Shown here piece after piece: positions 46,310 through 57,600 of a DNA stretch of 64,000 nucleotides. A program made the position numbers and the translations under genes. Numbering within the stretch: position 1 is the stretch's first letter; each line of letters begins with the position of its first letter. The notes below the pieces were generated by a model, which was not told where the DNA came from, ran no database searches, and saw nothing but the letters and a program-made list of their open reading frames with translations. The DNA is taken from the NCBI GenBank assembly GCA_021521415.1, contig JAIQDT010004210.1:152001-216000 (forward strand), written 5' to 3'. The DNA is from Bidens hawaiensis. Its lineage: Eukaryota > Streptophyta > Magnoliopsida > Asterales > Asteraceae.

Positions 46310-47387
46310 CTATGCTCTAGTTTGCTTGGCTGTTGGCTTCATTGACGATGAATAATAGTTCCTAGCCTCCGCTTGGTCACCCACTATCTTTACAACTCCC
46401 CAAGGAGTAGGTAGCTTGATGCATTGGTGATAGGTTGAGGCTACAGCCTTTATTCCATGGAGCCAAGGCCTACCTAAAATAACATTGCAACAGGAAAGGT
46501 TATCTATAACACAAAATTTTTGGTATGAATTTAACCCTTCGATATAAATTGGGAGGTTGATATCCCCCAATGTCTTCTTGGTTTCACCACTGAAACCGAC
46601 TAGCACCGATGTCCTAGGAATGATTTCTGAATCCGGATGTTCATCTTCTTGAGGACATCATATTAGATAATGTTGACTAAGCTGCCACCATCAACTAGGA
46701 TCCCGCGTACATAATGGTTAGAAATAAATAAAGTAATAATCAAACCGTCATGATGAGGATCCTGAATGTTCAGCTTGTCTTCCTCATCGAAGAATATTCT
46801 TTTGTCTGTTGTTAAGGTGGTTGATACTATTGGTCGATCTCCATAATCCATCTTGATTTCTTTGGCAACTCTTTTTGCTGCAGAGAAAGAAGTTCCACAG
46901 ATGTCTGAACCTCCCGAGATGAAATTGATCGTCTGCACATCCAGCTTGTCCTGATGAGGATCCTGGATTCTTGAATTGAAAAAGATTCTCTGATCAGTCA
47001 CTCGGGTAGTGGGGATGAGCGGTCTTCTCTCATCATCCAATTCGAATTCTACTACGGGATTTTCTTTTATGACACAAGAATCTTGAAATAATTTATAGTC
47101 TTCGGAGACAAAGTTGATCACATGAGCATCTGGGGTGGTGGTGTTGCTTTCTGTGGAAGGTCTTCAGGATCCTGGATCTTGGATTTTTTGCTTCCCAAGA
47201 GTTTTTTAAAGTGACCCTTGCTCAGGAGGTATCCAATTTCCCTCCTCAAGCCGATGCACTCGTCTGTAGTGTGGCCAAAGTCTTTGTGGAAGGCGCACCA
47301 CTTAGACTTGTCCTTGAAGCCGACAGTCTTCTCATTCTTTCGCGGCCACCTCGATTTTTCTCCCAGATCCTTCATCCCATAGATCAA
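46310..47387 (-). pseudogene. Element B gag end and protease, frameshifted
   Basis: Three overlapping pieces. 47118-47387 has WCAFHKDFGHTTDEC, a zinc-binding-like end of gag. 46663-47121 ends ILVDGGSLVNII, the aspartic protease active site in the DGGS form usual for Tat elements. 46310-46606 has INLPIYIEGL and NVILGRPWLHGIKAV, the second half of the protease. Each junction is a frameshift. The region then runs to an abrupt junction near 46200-46250. Confidence 0.85.
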
Positions 47388-47475
47388 GCCATGAGTGTCT
47401 ACAGAGAAACAATAGTCCGAGATGCAAGGATAGTCTTCATCGTCATCTCCTTCTTCAACTGCCCGTTCGTTTTGA

Positions 47476-49104
47476 TTATTGAAGTGTACGGATTCGAATT
47501 GTTGTTCCTGTTCCAGGATTCTTTATTTTTTCGGGGTTTTCTTGTTTTGTTTGTCCCCCAAGACGATCCTGGATCCTTCTATCTTCTTCCAATCGGATGT
47601 ATCTCAATGCCCTGTTTCTGAATTCGTCTAATGTCCTGCATGGAGTCATCACTAAATCATCATAAAAGGGGGAGCTCTTCTGAATTACGATCTTGAATGC
47701 TTTAACAACAGTAGTCATGTCAAGATTTGGGATTTCTAGAGCTTCCTTGCCGAAACTGGTAACGAAATCCTTAAGGGATTCATCACTAGGTTGGATAACA
47801 CGATATAAATAACTGGTTAACCTCTCAAATTTCCGACTACAGGAAAATTGAGTGTTAAATAAGTTAACTAAGTGAGAGAAAGAAGTAATTGAAAAAGGAG
47901 GAAGACTTAGCAGCCTTTTTAGAGCGGCTCCCGTTAGTGTGGATCCAAATCCTTTGCATTGGCAAGCTTTTTTGAGTCTCTCCGGAATAGGATTGATCTC
48001 CATCCTTTCCCTATACTGTGCTACATGTTCTTCAGGATCAGTGGATCCGTCATAAGTCTTCATATTCGAAGTCTGGAACCGCTTCGGAATTTCAGCATCA
48101 CAGATAGGTGGAGCAAATCTAGATAACTTGTGGCTTCCCTCAGGTATCTTGGGGATTGGTCTTATGACTCCGGGAACACTAGATATCATATCCTTGAGCT
48201 TCTGCAGCTCCTTGGCCATAGCTTGGTTGATACCTGCATCCTGCATGGAACCACGGTTAGCATCCAAGGGTAAAGGATCGTACAAGTTACCTCTTTGCTG
48301 AGTGAAAGTTGGCATCTTGGATGAGTAGATGGGATAAGAGGAGTATGCGATAAGAGTTGGTCCTCCAGAGGCTGTGGTCTGCATGGGGATTATGTCTCCT
48401 TCATGGACTTCGGAGGATCGTTGATATTGGACGCCTGAGGATCCTTGATTTGGAAAGAAGGATCCTTGATTCGGGATGAAGGATCCTTGGGGTTGGGTAC
48501 TGTAGGATCCTTGTGGAAGGATAGCTGATCCTTGCCGATAATATGAGGATCCTTGATTCTGCTGACCCATGGATCCTTGATGGAGGATAGATGATCCTTG
48601 CTGAAATAGCGAGGATCCTTGGGTCTGTTGACCCATGGACCCCTGTTGAAGGATAGATGATCCTGGCTGAAATAGCGAGGATCCTTGGGCCTCTTGACCC
48701 ATGGACCCCTGTTGAAGGATAGATGATCCTTGTGAGAACTGAGCCATGGATTCTGGACTGGTGAAATCAAGCATCCTTGGCATCAAGGGGGTGAGATCCT
48801 CTGCTAGCCTCTTGTTCTTCTTGAGATCTTCTATCTCACGGAGGATCCTCTGGTTGGTCTTGTTTTACTGCTCCATGTATTCTTTAACCTGCGAAAACAT
48901 ATATGAAACATCACTGTTAATATTAACCACCGGGGCAGCAGCAGCGGTTTTTGAGCTCTGGAAGACTGGTAGTTGCGTCTTGCTCCCAGCAGCAGCAGGC
49001 CGTTGCATTCCCGTGATTGGCGGAGGCATCGGTGGCAAAGTCCTTGAAGAGAGAGGAACCGTAGCCGACATGGTTGATGAAGCAGAGGTTGATTGAGAGG
49101 CCAT
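47476..49104 (-). pseudogene. Element B gag with QGS-repeat N-terminus
   Basis: The frame starts at Met 49104, hits TAA at 48865-48867 (after KEYMEQ) and continues open from there (Met at 48786) to 47476. After a short coiled helix comes a Gln/Gly/Ser repeat of about 100 residues (QGSSILQQGSMGQ units, three long copies), then a retrotransposon gag domain (KRFQTSNMKTYDGSTDPEEHV, LKRLLSLPPFSI, FVTSFGKEALEI). A frameshift near 47500 separates it from the zinc-binding end. Confidence 0.87.
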
Positions 49105-49168
49105 TGATAGTGATGTGGGTATAAAAAAGTTGAGAATGATAGGAATAATATGGATTATAGCACCAATT

Positions 49169-49188
49169 GCCCCACGGTGGGCGCCAAA
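49169..49188 (-). other. Element B primer binding site
   Basis: On the minus strand TGGCGCCCACCGTGGGGC follows the 5' LTR end almost immediately. It differs from the initiator-Met type of A, C and the array and is typical of Tat/Ogre-like elements. Which tRNA it matches was not checked. Confidence 0.85.
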
Positions 49189-49189
49189 T

Positions 49190-50168
49190 TGTTTTGGAAA
49201 AAAAATCTATTAAGGATCGAGTATCCAAATTTGTTTCGTGAGGTAAGGTGCTAACTCGATAATGACAAACATGTAATCGTAATATTAGTGAACACAAAGG
49301 TTTGATCACGAGGGAAAAAGCCCGTAACAAAGATAGTCTTACTTCGGTCAAAACTTATCAAGGTAATCTTTGGTCGAATCTCATCAATCAAGGATTAATC
49401 AAGTAATCGTTGGTTGAATCTTTTCGGTCAAGGATCAACAAAGTAACCTTTGGTCGATGACTATGCGATTATCGTGGTCTCCGGCACAAAAAACCCCGGA
49501 CGGTGAAAACTATCATCGTCGTTTATATTAGATAAAAAAGGTGTTACAATCGTTGTGGAGTAAATGATCGAGATTACAAAGTAAGCTAGTGAATAGAGAG
49601 AATGCTTGTTTTTGCTCTAGTGTGTGTGATAATACATGTGTTAATGTGTCCCCTAATCGATCATAATCTCGGTATATAAAGAAAGAAAATAATAACTATA
49701 AGTCCTATTTTTAAGGAACTACTCCACTAGCTGCTCCCATAACTTTGACCACGTGCATAAAGGAGTCTTTTAGCGAAAGTTTAGGCAGACTTGGTCATAC
49801 AGCCGTTATACATAGCTCTGGAACTCTTCAGAAGGTTAATTGATCCAGACACGTCTTCAAGGATAACATATCCTCAGTACTCAGCTATTTGTGAGTCAAC
49901 AAGAAGTCCTATAAATCCACCATTATCCCCACTAAACGTGTTACAGCCATTTGACCACGTGCTCAAGGTGCCTTGTAGCGAAATATTAGGTAGACCACGT
50001 CCTATTGCCGTTATACCTATCAAATATTAACCTACACATGAGAAAAAATCGTTAGTAATACCAACTACTGAGGATCCTTGATCCTGACATGATCTGTCTA
50101 AGGATAACTGATCCTAGAACATATGTCAGGATAACATACCCACAGTGTCAAATTTCCGTTCCCTAGCA
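49190..50168 (-). repeat. Element B, 5' LTR
   Basis: It begins TGTTTTGG and ends CCCTAGCA on the plus strand, followed by GGTCC. It is uninterrupted and shows what the other LTR looked like before the array inserted at its TAAAT (49562-49566). Confidence 0.93.
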
Positions 50169-50173
50169 GGTCC

Positions 50174-51776
50174 CTTGGACAGATCTAACAACACAACAAC
50201 TAGTCTACTTTTATCAACCTCTACACTAGCTAGTGTAAAGAACTAGTGAAGACCGAGATATCCGATCTTGTTTCGTTATTGTTTATTTCCGTGAGGGAAG
50301 GAAAGAGAAGAGAGTTGAGAGTGTTTGTAGATATGAAGGCGAAAATGTTATTAGTCATTCATACCCGAGCACGTTAATGATTGATCACCATAAAAATTTC
50401 TTGCTTTTGATACAAATATTGAAAATCAAAATTATTAAAGTAAAAAAATTTCAAAATGCTCAAAAGGATTTAAAATCAACATAAAAAATGTTGATAAATT
50501 GTCAAACAAAAAGGGGTATATTAGAAACACGTAACGTGAGGCAAACAAGTAAGTCCTAAACACTATATATGAAGGCATGTAAGTCCGTATGACAAGTAAG
50601 TCCATGATTCAACCTTTAAAAATTGTTTGAAAAGAAAATTTGCACAAAGTTTAAATCAAGTTCAAAATGTTTTGATCAATCATTAGGGGGTCGGAGGCAA
50701 TTCGGGGTGATACTGATGAACACAAAGTATGCCCGAGGTATAATGGAGTTTGTAATTTGTCGGATTAACAGGGGACCACATAAGTGTCGTGCTTAATTCA
50801 TACCTTAACATATCACATTGACATCAAAATACTTGTTAAGTTTAAAGTGGACAAAATATATTTACAATTGACTTTGGGTTCTTGGCATAATAATATCCAA
50901 ATAGAAGTGTGATCTAGGACGTTATAGACAATTTGATTCCATGTCGAGATCTTTCTAACAAAAAATATGCATTACTTGTAATATGTAAATTATTTGTCTT
51001 TAAAATTAATATAAACAATATAATGTTAATTTCATCTTTACTTTAAATTTATTTTAATTTTACTTTTAGTTTTCTTTTGCTTTGTTTACATATTAAAACT
51101 ATTTTTTAAGTATGCATTAACTTTTAATTTTATTTTCTTTACTTTTTTTAATTTTCATTTTTTAATTTTGTTTACTTATTTTATCTTTTAATTAGTGTGT
51201 CTTTTGAAAGGGTAAATGTTTTTAAAACAAGGTCCTTGTTGCAAAGTTTGTTAAGTGTTGGCCTGACAAAAATATCATTCATTTTCAACTCTCAATCTTA
51301 TCCACTTCACTTTTTCTCTCTCTACCACCGCCCTTATCCATTCATCAAACTCTAGATCTTAATCTCAAAACTGCAAATCTGCTCCTCTATTCACACTAAA
51401 TCATCATCAAAATGAACCCTGCTCCAGTGGCAAATCATCTTTATGATGTTCTTTGATTCTATTCTTCTTTCTGGTTCGTGAACGGTTCCCGTCGGAACTG
51501 TTCATGACTCTTTGGACTTATAATTGTTGTTCTTTGTTTAAATTAATGTGATATTCTTATTAGCAACATCATTAGGACTCTATGTGTTGATTTAATTGAG
51601 TTTTTGTTAGGTTTTATATAGTTTGTTTTTAGGGCTTTTCAAACCTTTTGGGGTTAATTAATCCAGAAAAGTTGTTTGAAGATGGGTTATGATTACCCAG
51701 AAATTCATATCAGGTGGGTATGAACCTTGAAAAGTGTAAAGAGTTCTAGTTTTTGATGTTTTAATAACTTTGGATT
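50174..51776. other. Unassigned flank of B, probably upstream part of element D
   Basis: No confident gene. 50174-51200 is AT-rich. At about 51290-51420 a pyrimidine-rich stretch (TTTTTCTCTCTCTACC) leads to ATGAACCCTGCTCCAG at 51412, a frame of only 14 codons. This layout resembles the CT-rich 5' UTR of array ORF1 and could be the promoter-proximal part of element D's gene on the plus strand. I found no LTR or primer site for D here. Confidence 0.4.
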
Positions 51777-52018
51777 TGTAATCGAATCTGGTATAGTCGA
51801 TTATAATTTGCAGGGAATAAATGTTGCTATGGATGTTGTAATTGAATGAAGATTCTATTAGAAAAGTGTTGGATGAAAATTGATTAAGAGAAGTAATCGA
51901 ACGATTTATTTGATTAGAAATGTTGGGTGGAGAAAATATTTCAATGTGACACCCGGTAAATTTCTCAATCCTATAAACTAAGTAATCAACCTAATAATTA
52001 GGTGGTTGTAAATATTAA

Positions 52019-52350
52019 GCGCGCTATGTTAATCAGCGCGTGCATTTGTTATGTGCGCCCTGCGCGAGCGCGCTATGTTAATCAGCGCGTGCATTTGTTA
52101 TGTGCGCCCTGCGCGAGCGCGCTATGTTAATCAGCGCGTGCATTTGTTATGTGCGCCCTGCGCAAGCGCGCTATGTTAATCAGCGCGTGCATTTGTTATG
52201 TGCGCCCTGCGCGAGCGCGCTATGTTAATCAGCGCGTGCATTTGTTATGTGCGCCCTGCGCGAGCGCGCTATGTTAATCAGCGCGTGCATTTGTTATGTG
52301 CGCCCTGCGCGAGCGCGCTATGTTAATCAGCGCGTGCATTTTGTTATAGG
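52019..52350. repeat. Seven 49-bp GCGC-rich tandem units in C's 5' LTR
   Basis: The unit core is GCGCGCTATGTTAATCAGCG, followed by GTGCATTTGTTATGTGCGCC. Each unit has CGCGCT...AGCGCG as a 6-bp inverted repeat. The 3' LTR has eight units (about 59204-59585). The frames through it (52247-52429, 59482-59664) are by-products. Confidence 0.93.
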
Positions 52351-53587
52351 CACCATGCTAAGAACCTGCGTGGGCATATGTTATATGCGCCATGCGCGAG
52401 TGTATTGGTTTTATGTTTCTATAACTTAATGTTGTCTAATGGGTTGACCGTCTCGCATGATACTAAGGCGGGTGCATCCTAAATCGTTTATGCGCGTGCG
52501 GAAGGGAACTAACCTCCCCGCATGGCGGGAACATTGAGAGCTAGTTTGTCTGAAGCTCCAAGATGGAATTGACTTCAACATAACTGATCACTATGTTGAA
52601 ATACCAAGACCACCTGGAGAATCTACAAATGAAACTCAAATGTCCCTGACTGCGAGAAGGTAACGCACCTACCCGCAGCAAAGAAATGTCCTTCACGTAG
52701 AAAGCTATGCGCACAAAGTAATACGCGCAGAACACTTAGTCTATTCTCCAGTTGTAAGGAGATTACTCCCGCCCAAAAAGAAACGGTAGCGTGTTTCAGA
52801 GATTTTCCACTGTACACTGACAAAGTACCTGAAAAAGCACACTGTAACATGAAAAGTCAACTGTTAGCCACCCTATTCTCACCAACCCCAGACCTGCATG
52901 TCCTGACCAAATCAAATCAAAATCTTTTATCCACTACTCCACTTTTAAATAAATAATAATAATTTCCATACTTTATCATCATTACACCTAGATATAAAGA
53001 GATTTCAATCCCCTAAAGCAAGGGATTGTGTTCCCTTGAGTTTGCCTATAAATATGTAACCTAAAATATCACCCAAAACACACTTCAAACTTCTCTCTTA
53101 AGAACTGCAACTTGCACTAATCATCTCCCAGGCATCCGTTGCTTTCGTTTCCGATCCTGTTACCAGGTAAGCCAAGAATATAACCTTGAGATCTGCTTTC
53201 CAACCCTTATATTCTCCTAATTCTTGATCTTAATATATATACTTCTTGTTATTTAATCGTATTCTAGACCTTCAATTCCGAGGCCAACACCAAGAAAACC
53301 CGAATCTCGATTAATCGCTTAACAAGAACCACAGGTGAGTCTCACAGCCCCTATTCTCGCTGTTTTCACTGTTTTTAAACTGTTTTCGGGGCGAGGGACA
53401 CGTACTTAAATAATGTTTTATCATGGTATACTTACAAGCTATGCAAGCGATTATGTGTTTAAATTATATTTCATGATGAGCAATGCGAACGGTTATCTAA
53501 GGTTTTCGATGTATGTGCGCTAGAACTCGAGTAAGTGATCACTTTACCATTGGAACTCTAAGGGTAGGGACTGCTGGTTTGATCCAC

Positions 53588-53883
53588 CCACTCGTAGGGG
53601 TCGCACCTCTTTGCATAGACGAGTGCCTAGTATGGTCATGGGGCAGTACTATGGGTTTGAGCCCGCTCGTAGGGGTCGCGCCTCTTTGCATGGACGAGCG
53701 CCTTGTTTTCCGGCACAACGTCTGCGCGTAACCCGCGGGACGGAATTATTGATTAGCTCGTAGGGGCAGCGCCTCTTTGCATAGACGAGCACGGTTTTTC
53801 AGAAATGTCCACGCGTAAACCGCGGGACGGCATTATATTATTTAGCTCGTAGTGGCAGCGCCACTTTGCATGGACGAGCACAC
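53588..53883. repeat. Four palindromic CTCGTAG...GACGAG blocks in C's LTR
   Basis: Blocks of about 33-35 bp, each starting CTCGTAG(G/T)GG and ending CATNGACGAG, recur four times. Each is followed by a CGCGTA-CCCGCGG(G/A)ACG segment. The ends pair (CTCGT with ACGAG), giving four hairpins in the transcribed leader. The 3' LTR has the same set at about 60825-61120. Confidence 0.8.
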
Positions 53884-54432
53884 TTCCAGTAATGATCGCG
53901 CGTAGCCCGCGGAACGACTTTTATCAGAAATATGTGTCAGATCTATGTTTTCATACGGATTATCAAGTATATGTTTAGACATGAAATCATAAATGTGTTT
54001 CAATATGATTTTTATCAAGACTATGATGCAATGCGATTTATCAAGTTACTAAAACTTGTGAACTCACTCAGTTTATACTGATTCAAATGTTTTTACGTGT
54101 CTTTCAGGAGATAACTAGGTAGCGCATGGAGTCACACTTAGAGCACCTCACGCTGAACATCTAAAACTAGCTTTTTTTGGAAGATTTTAGTTCTATCCCT
54201 TCGATGCGCGTGGTTGTCCCCGCCGCGCAAGGGGATAGGGCGTGGAAATCTTCAACAGTTTTATACTTGGATGTTTTTATGTAATTTTTGAACAATGTAA
54301 TGTATTTGTATTAAACATTTCATGCGCAATGAAAATCTTACTATAAATCTTTGCAATGGCCCGTGCTTAATTATCAATCCCCACTCGTGCGCGCCCGGCT
54401 GTTTCCGCCGCTCAGGGCCGGGTGTGACAGAT

Positions 54433-54446
54433 TGGTATCAGAGCCA
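54433..54446 (+). other. Element C primer binding site
   Basis: TGGTATCAGAGCCA lies three bases after the 5' LTR, matching the 3' end of initiator tRNA-Met. Confidence 0.93.
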
Positions 54447-54653
54447 GGTTATAGCGAACTAGGAAAAGAAGTTTTAACCTAGACTATAACCGCTGGGGAA
54501 TCGCATGAAATATTTTTTTTCAAAGAATATTTTCAAAAGAAACTATACACACACTTAGGAACACGGGTCACACAGTGTAGTAGATAAAGAACATTATGTG
54601 CTCAGAGTACATGCGCTAAGTTTAATATATTTTCATTCTCTTTTAAAGCGAGA

Positions 54654-57600
54654 ATGCCTCCAACCAGAGCCAAGGGAATTACCATGACACCCGAGGAACT
54701 CGCGGAAATAATCGCGCAGGCGATTGCGACACATGAGGCCAGCAAGGCCGAATCAAGTCAGGGTCGTCAGAATGAGACCCCAAAACCCGAATCAGGAGCC
54801 TTGGACAAAGGATGCTCCTACAAGACATTCATGGCCTGTAAGCCTTGGCCATTCAAGGGTACCGAAGGGGCCATTGGGCTCTACAACTGGATTGACAAGA
54901 TGGAGACAGTTCTCTCCATTAGCGGATGTAGTGAGAACCAGAAGGTCCTTTACGCGACCTGCATGTTCCAAGAAGCAGCTTCATCTTGGTGGAAGCTTCA
55001 AGTGAAGACCTTGGGGCGAGAAGTTGCTCTTCACAAAACCTGGGAGGAGCTGAAGGAGATGATGATGAGAAAGTTCTGCTCTCGCGCAGAAATCCAGAGT
55101 CTGCAGCAGGAATTCTGGAACCACACCATGGTAGGAACGGATATCGACGCCTACAACAACCGGTTCAACGAGCTTTGCCAGTTGGTACCAGACATGGCAA
55201 ACACGGAGGAAAAGAAGATCGAGAGGTATATCTTTGGGTTACCTCCTGTTGTTAGGGTTCCGCTCAACGCCGCAGCGCCTCCAACCTTTGATGAGGCGGT
55301 AGCGCGGGCCATCACCCTTACAAGGGATACGGTCTGTGCGGGTATGTTGACTACGCGCGGAAACGAGCAGCGAACCTCTGACTCCAAGAGGAAGTGGAAC
55401 TCTCACCACCGAGGGTCCGACTCCAAGCAACCACCGTTCAAGAAGCAGGAGAGCGCAAGGGCTTACGCGATCCAAGCCGCGGAGCCATCAAGGAAAGGAT
55501 ACAGCGGGCCTCGCCCATGGTGCAACAAATGCAAGTATCACCACGAGGGTGAATGCGCAAGAATCGAATGTGCCAAATGTGGCAGACCGGGGCACAAGAC
55601 GATGAATTGCCGTGTCAGAGAAGCTGGAGCAAGCGACAACTGCTACGCATGCGGGAAGCCAGGGCATTTTAGCCGGGATTGCCCGCAAAGGGGAAACCAA
55701 GCTCGCGGGAGAGCTTTTGTGATCGGCGCAGGCGAAGCTAAAGAAGAGCCGAATGTGGTAACCGGTACGTTTTTGCTTAACGGACATTTTGCATCTGTCT
55801 TATTTGATACTGGCGCTGACCTGAGTTTTTTATCCGCTGAGTTTAAAGACTCCCTAGGCCTAGCAACCAGTAGGCTAGACACACCTTATACTATAGAACT
55901 AGCCAATGGTAGGCAGTTATGCGCAAGCGAAAGAACTGAACAATGTGTAATAGTCATGGGAGGTCACGGGTTCAATATTAACTTGTTGCCAATAGACTTG
56001 GGAAGTTTTGACATTGTGATAGGTATGGATTGGTTAGTCGAGAACCACGCGGAAGTTATTTGCCATGAGAAGCAGGTTCGGGTCCCACTGTTGAACGGAG
56101 AAACCTTGGTGATTCAAGGGGAAAGAAGGGGAGTTGCGACGAAACTAATTTCGTGCCTAAAAGCGCGCAAGTGCCTAAGGAAAGGGTGCTATGCCTTCCT
56201 GGCGCATGTAGTAGAGAAGAAAGGAGATGAGCGAAGAATTGAAGACTTACCAGTAGTGCGCGAATTTCCAGAAGTTTTTCCTGAAGATTTGCCCGGATTA
56301 CCGCCGCCGCGACAAGTCGAGTTTCGTATTGATTTGGTCCCAGGAGCTGCGCCAGTAGCTCGAGCGCCTTATCGACTAGCTCCATCTGAGATGCAAGAGC
56401 TATCCAATCAGTTACAGGAACTATTGGATAAGGGTTTCATACGCCCAAGCTTTTCACCTTGGGGAGCTCCAGTACTGTTTGTTAAGAAGAAGGATGGTTC
56501 GTTCAGAATGTGTATTGACTACAGGGAGCTGAATAAGCTGACAGTCAAAAATCGGTACCCCTTACCGAGGATTGACGACTTATTTGACCAGTTGCAAGGA
56601 TCCAGTTATTATTCGAAGATAGATCTACGGTCCGGATACCACCAACTTAGGGTCCATGAGGAAGATGTGCCGAAAACAGCCTTCCGAACTAGATACGGCC
56701 ACTATGAGTTCTTAGTGATGCCTTTCGGGCTAACTAATGCGCCGGCTGTATTCATGGATCTGATGAACCGCGTGTGCAGATCATACTTGGACAAGTTTGT
56801 GATTGTATTTATAGATGATATTCTGATTTATTCTCGGACCAAGGCCGAGCATCAGCAACACCTGAAATTGATTTTGGAATTGTTGAGGAAAGAAAAGTTG
56901 TATGCGAAGTTTTCCAAGTGCGAGTTTTGGCTTAGAGAAGTTCACTTTCTCGGTCACGTTGTAAACGAGAAAGGAATACACGTTGATCCTTCCAAAGTCA
57001 AGGCCATCGAAAACTGGGAAGCGCCAAAAACCCCAACTGAGGTGAGGCAATTCCTAGGACTAGCTGGCTACTATCGACGCTTCATTGAGAACTTCTCCAA
57101 GATAGCTCTACCTCTGACCGCGCTAACTCAGAAAGACAAGAAGTTTGTTTGGGGCGAAAATCAGGAAACAGCATTTCAAATGTTGAAACAGAAGTTATGT
57201 AGTGCGCCAATTTTGTCTTTACCCGAGGGGACGGATGACATCGTCGTTTACTGCGACGCTTCACATCAGGGACTCGGATGTGTCCTTATGCAGCGAGACA
57301 AAGTCATAGCGTATGCCTCGCGCCAACTCAAGACCAATGAAAAGAACTACACAACGCATGATCTGGAACTTGGAGCGGTTGTCTTCGCGCTAAAGATTTG
57401 GCGCCATTACCTCTATGGTACAAAGTGTATAATCTTTACGGATCACAAGAGCCTTCAACATATATTTGATCAAAAGGATTTAAACATGAGGCAACGAAGA
57501 TGGGTGGAGTTGTTGAATGATTATGATTGTGAAATTAAGTATCACCCTGGAAAGGCGAATGTGGTGGCAGACGCGCTAAGCAGGAAGGAACGAATAAAAA

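Larger units (their letters stand above)
16530..50168 (-). mobile_element. Element B: degraded Ty3/gypsy (Tat-like), hosting the tandem array
   Basis: The LTRs are 49190-50168 (5' LTR on the minus strand, 979 bp) and the split 3' LTR 16530-16901 plus 42120-42722 (975 bp once the insert is removed). GGTCC flanks both ends (16525-16529 and 50169-50173). The primer binding site TGGCGCCCACCGTGGGGC (minus, 49169-49188) is the kind seen in Tat/Ogre-like elements. Gag, protease, RNase H and integrase remain in pieces. The reverse transcriptase is missing. The LTRs differ at many sites, so B is older than the array or C. Confidence 0.93.
51945..54429 (+). repeat. Element C, 5' LTR
   Basis: 2485 bp. 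Seven 49-bp units at about 52019-52350, a TATAAATA box at 53047-53054, and a cluster of four palindromic blocks (about 53588-53883) follow in order. The TATA box predicts transcription starting near 53080. Confidence 0.95.

Noticed and set aside
52247..52429. Small frames in the 49-bp repeats of C (also 59482-59664)
   Set aside because: They only exist because the repeat unit lacks stops in that frame, and they lie upstream of the LTR TATA box.
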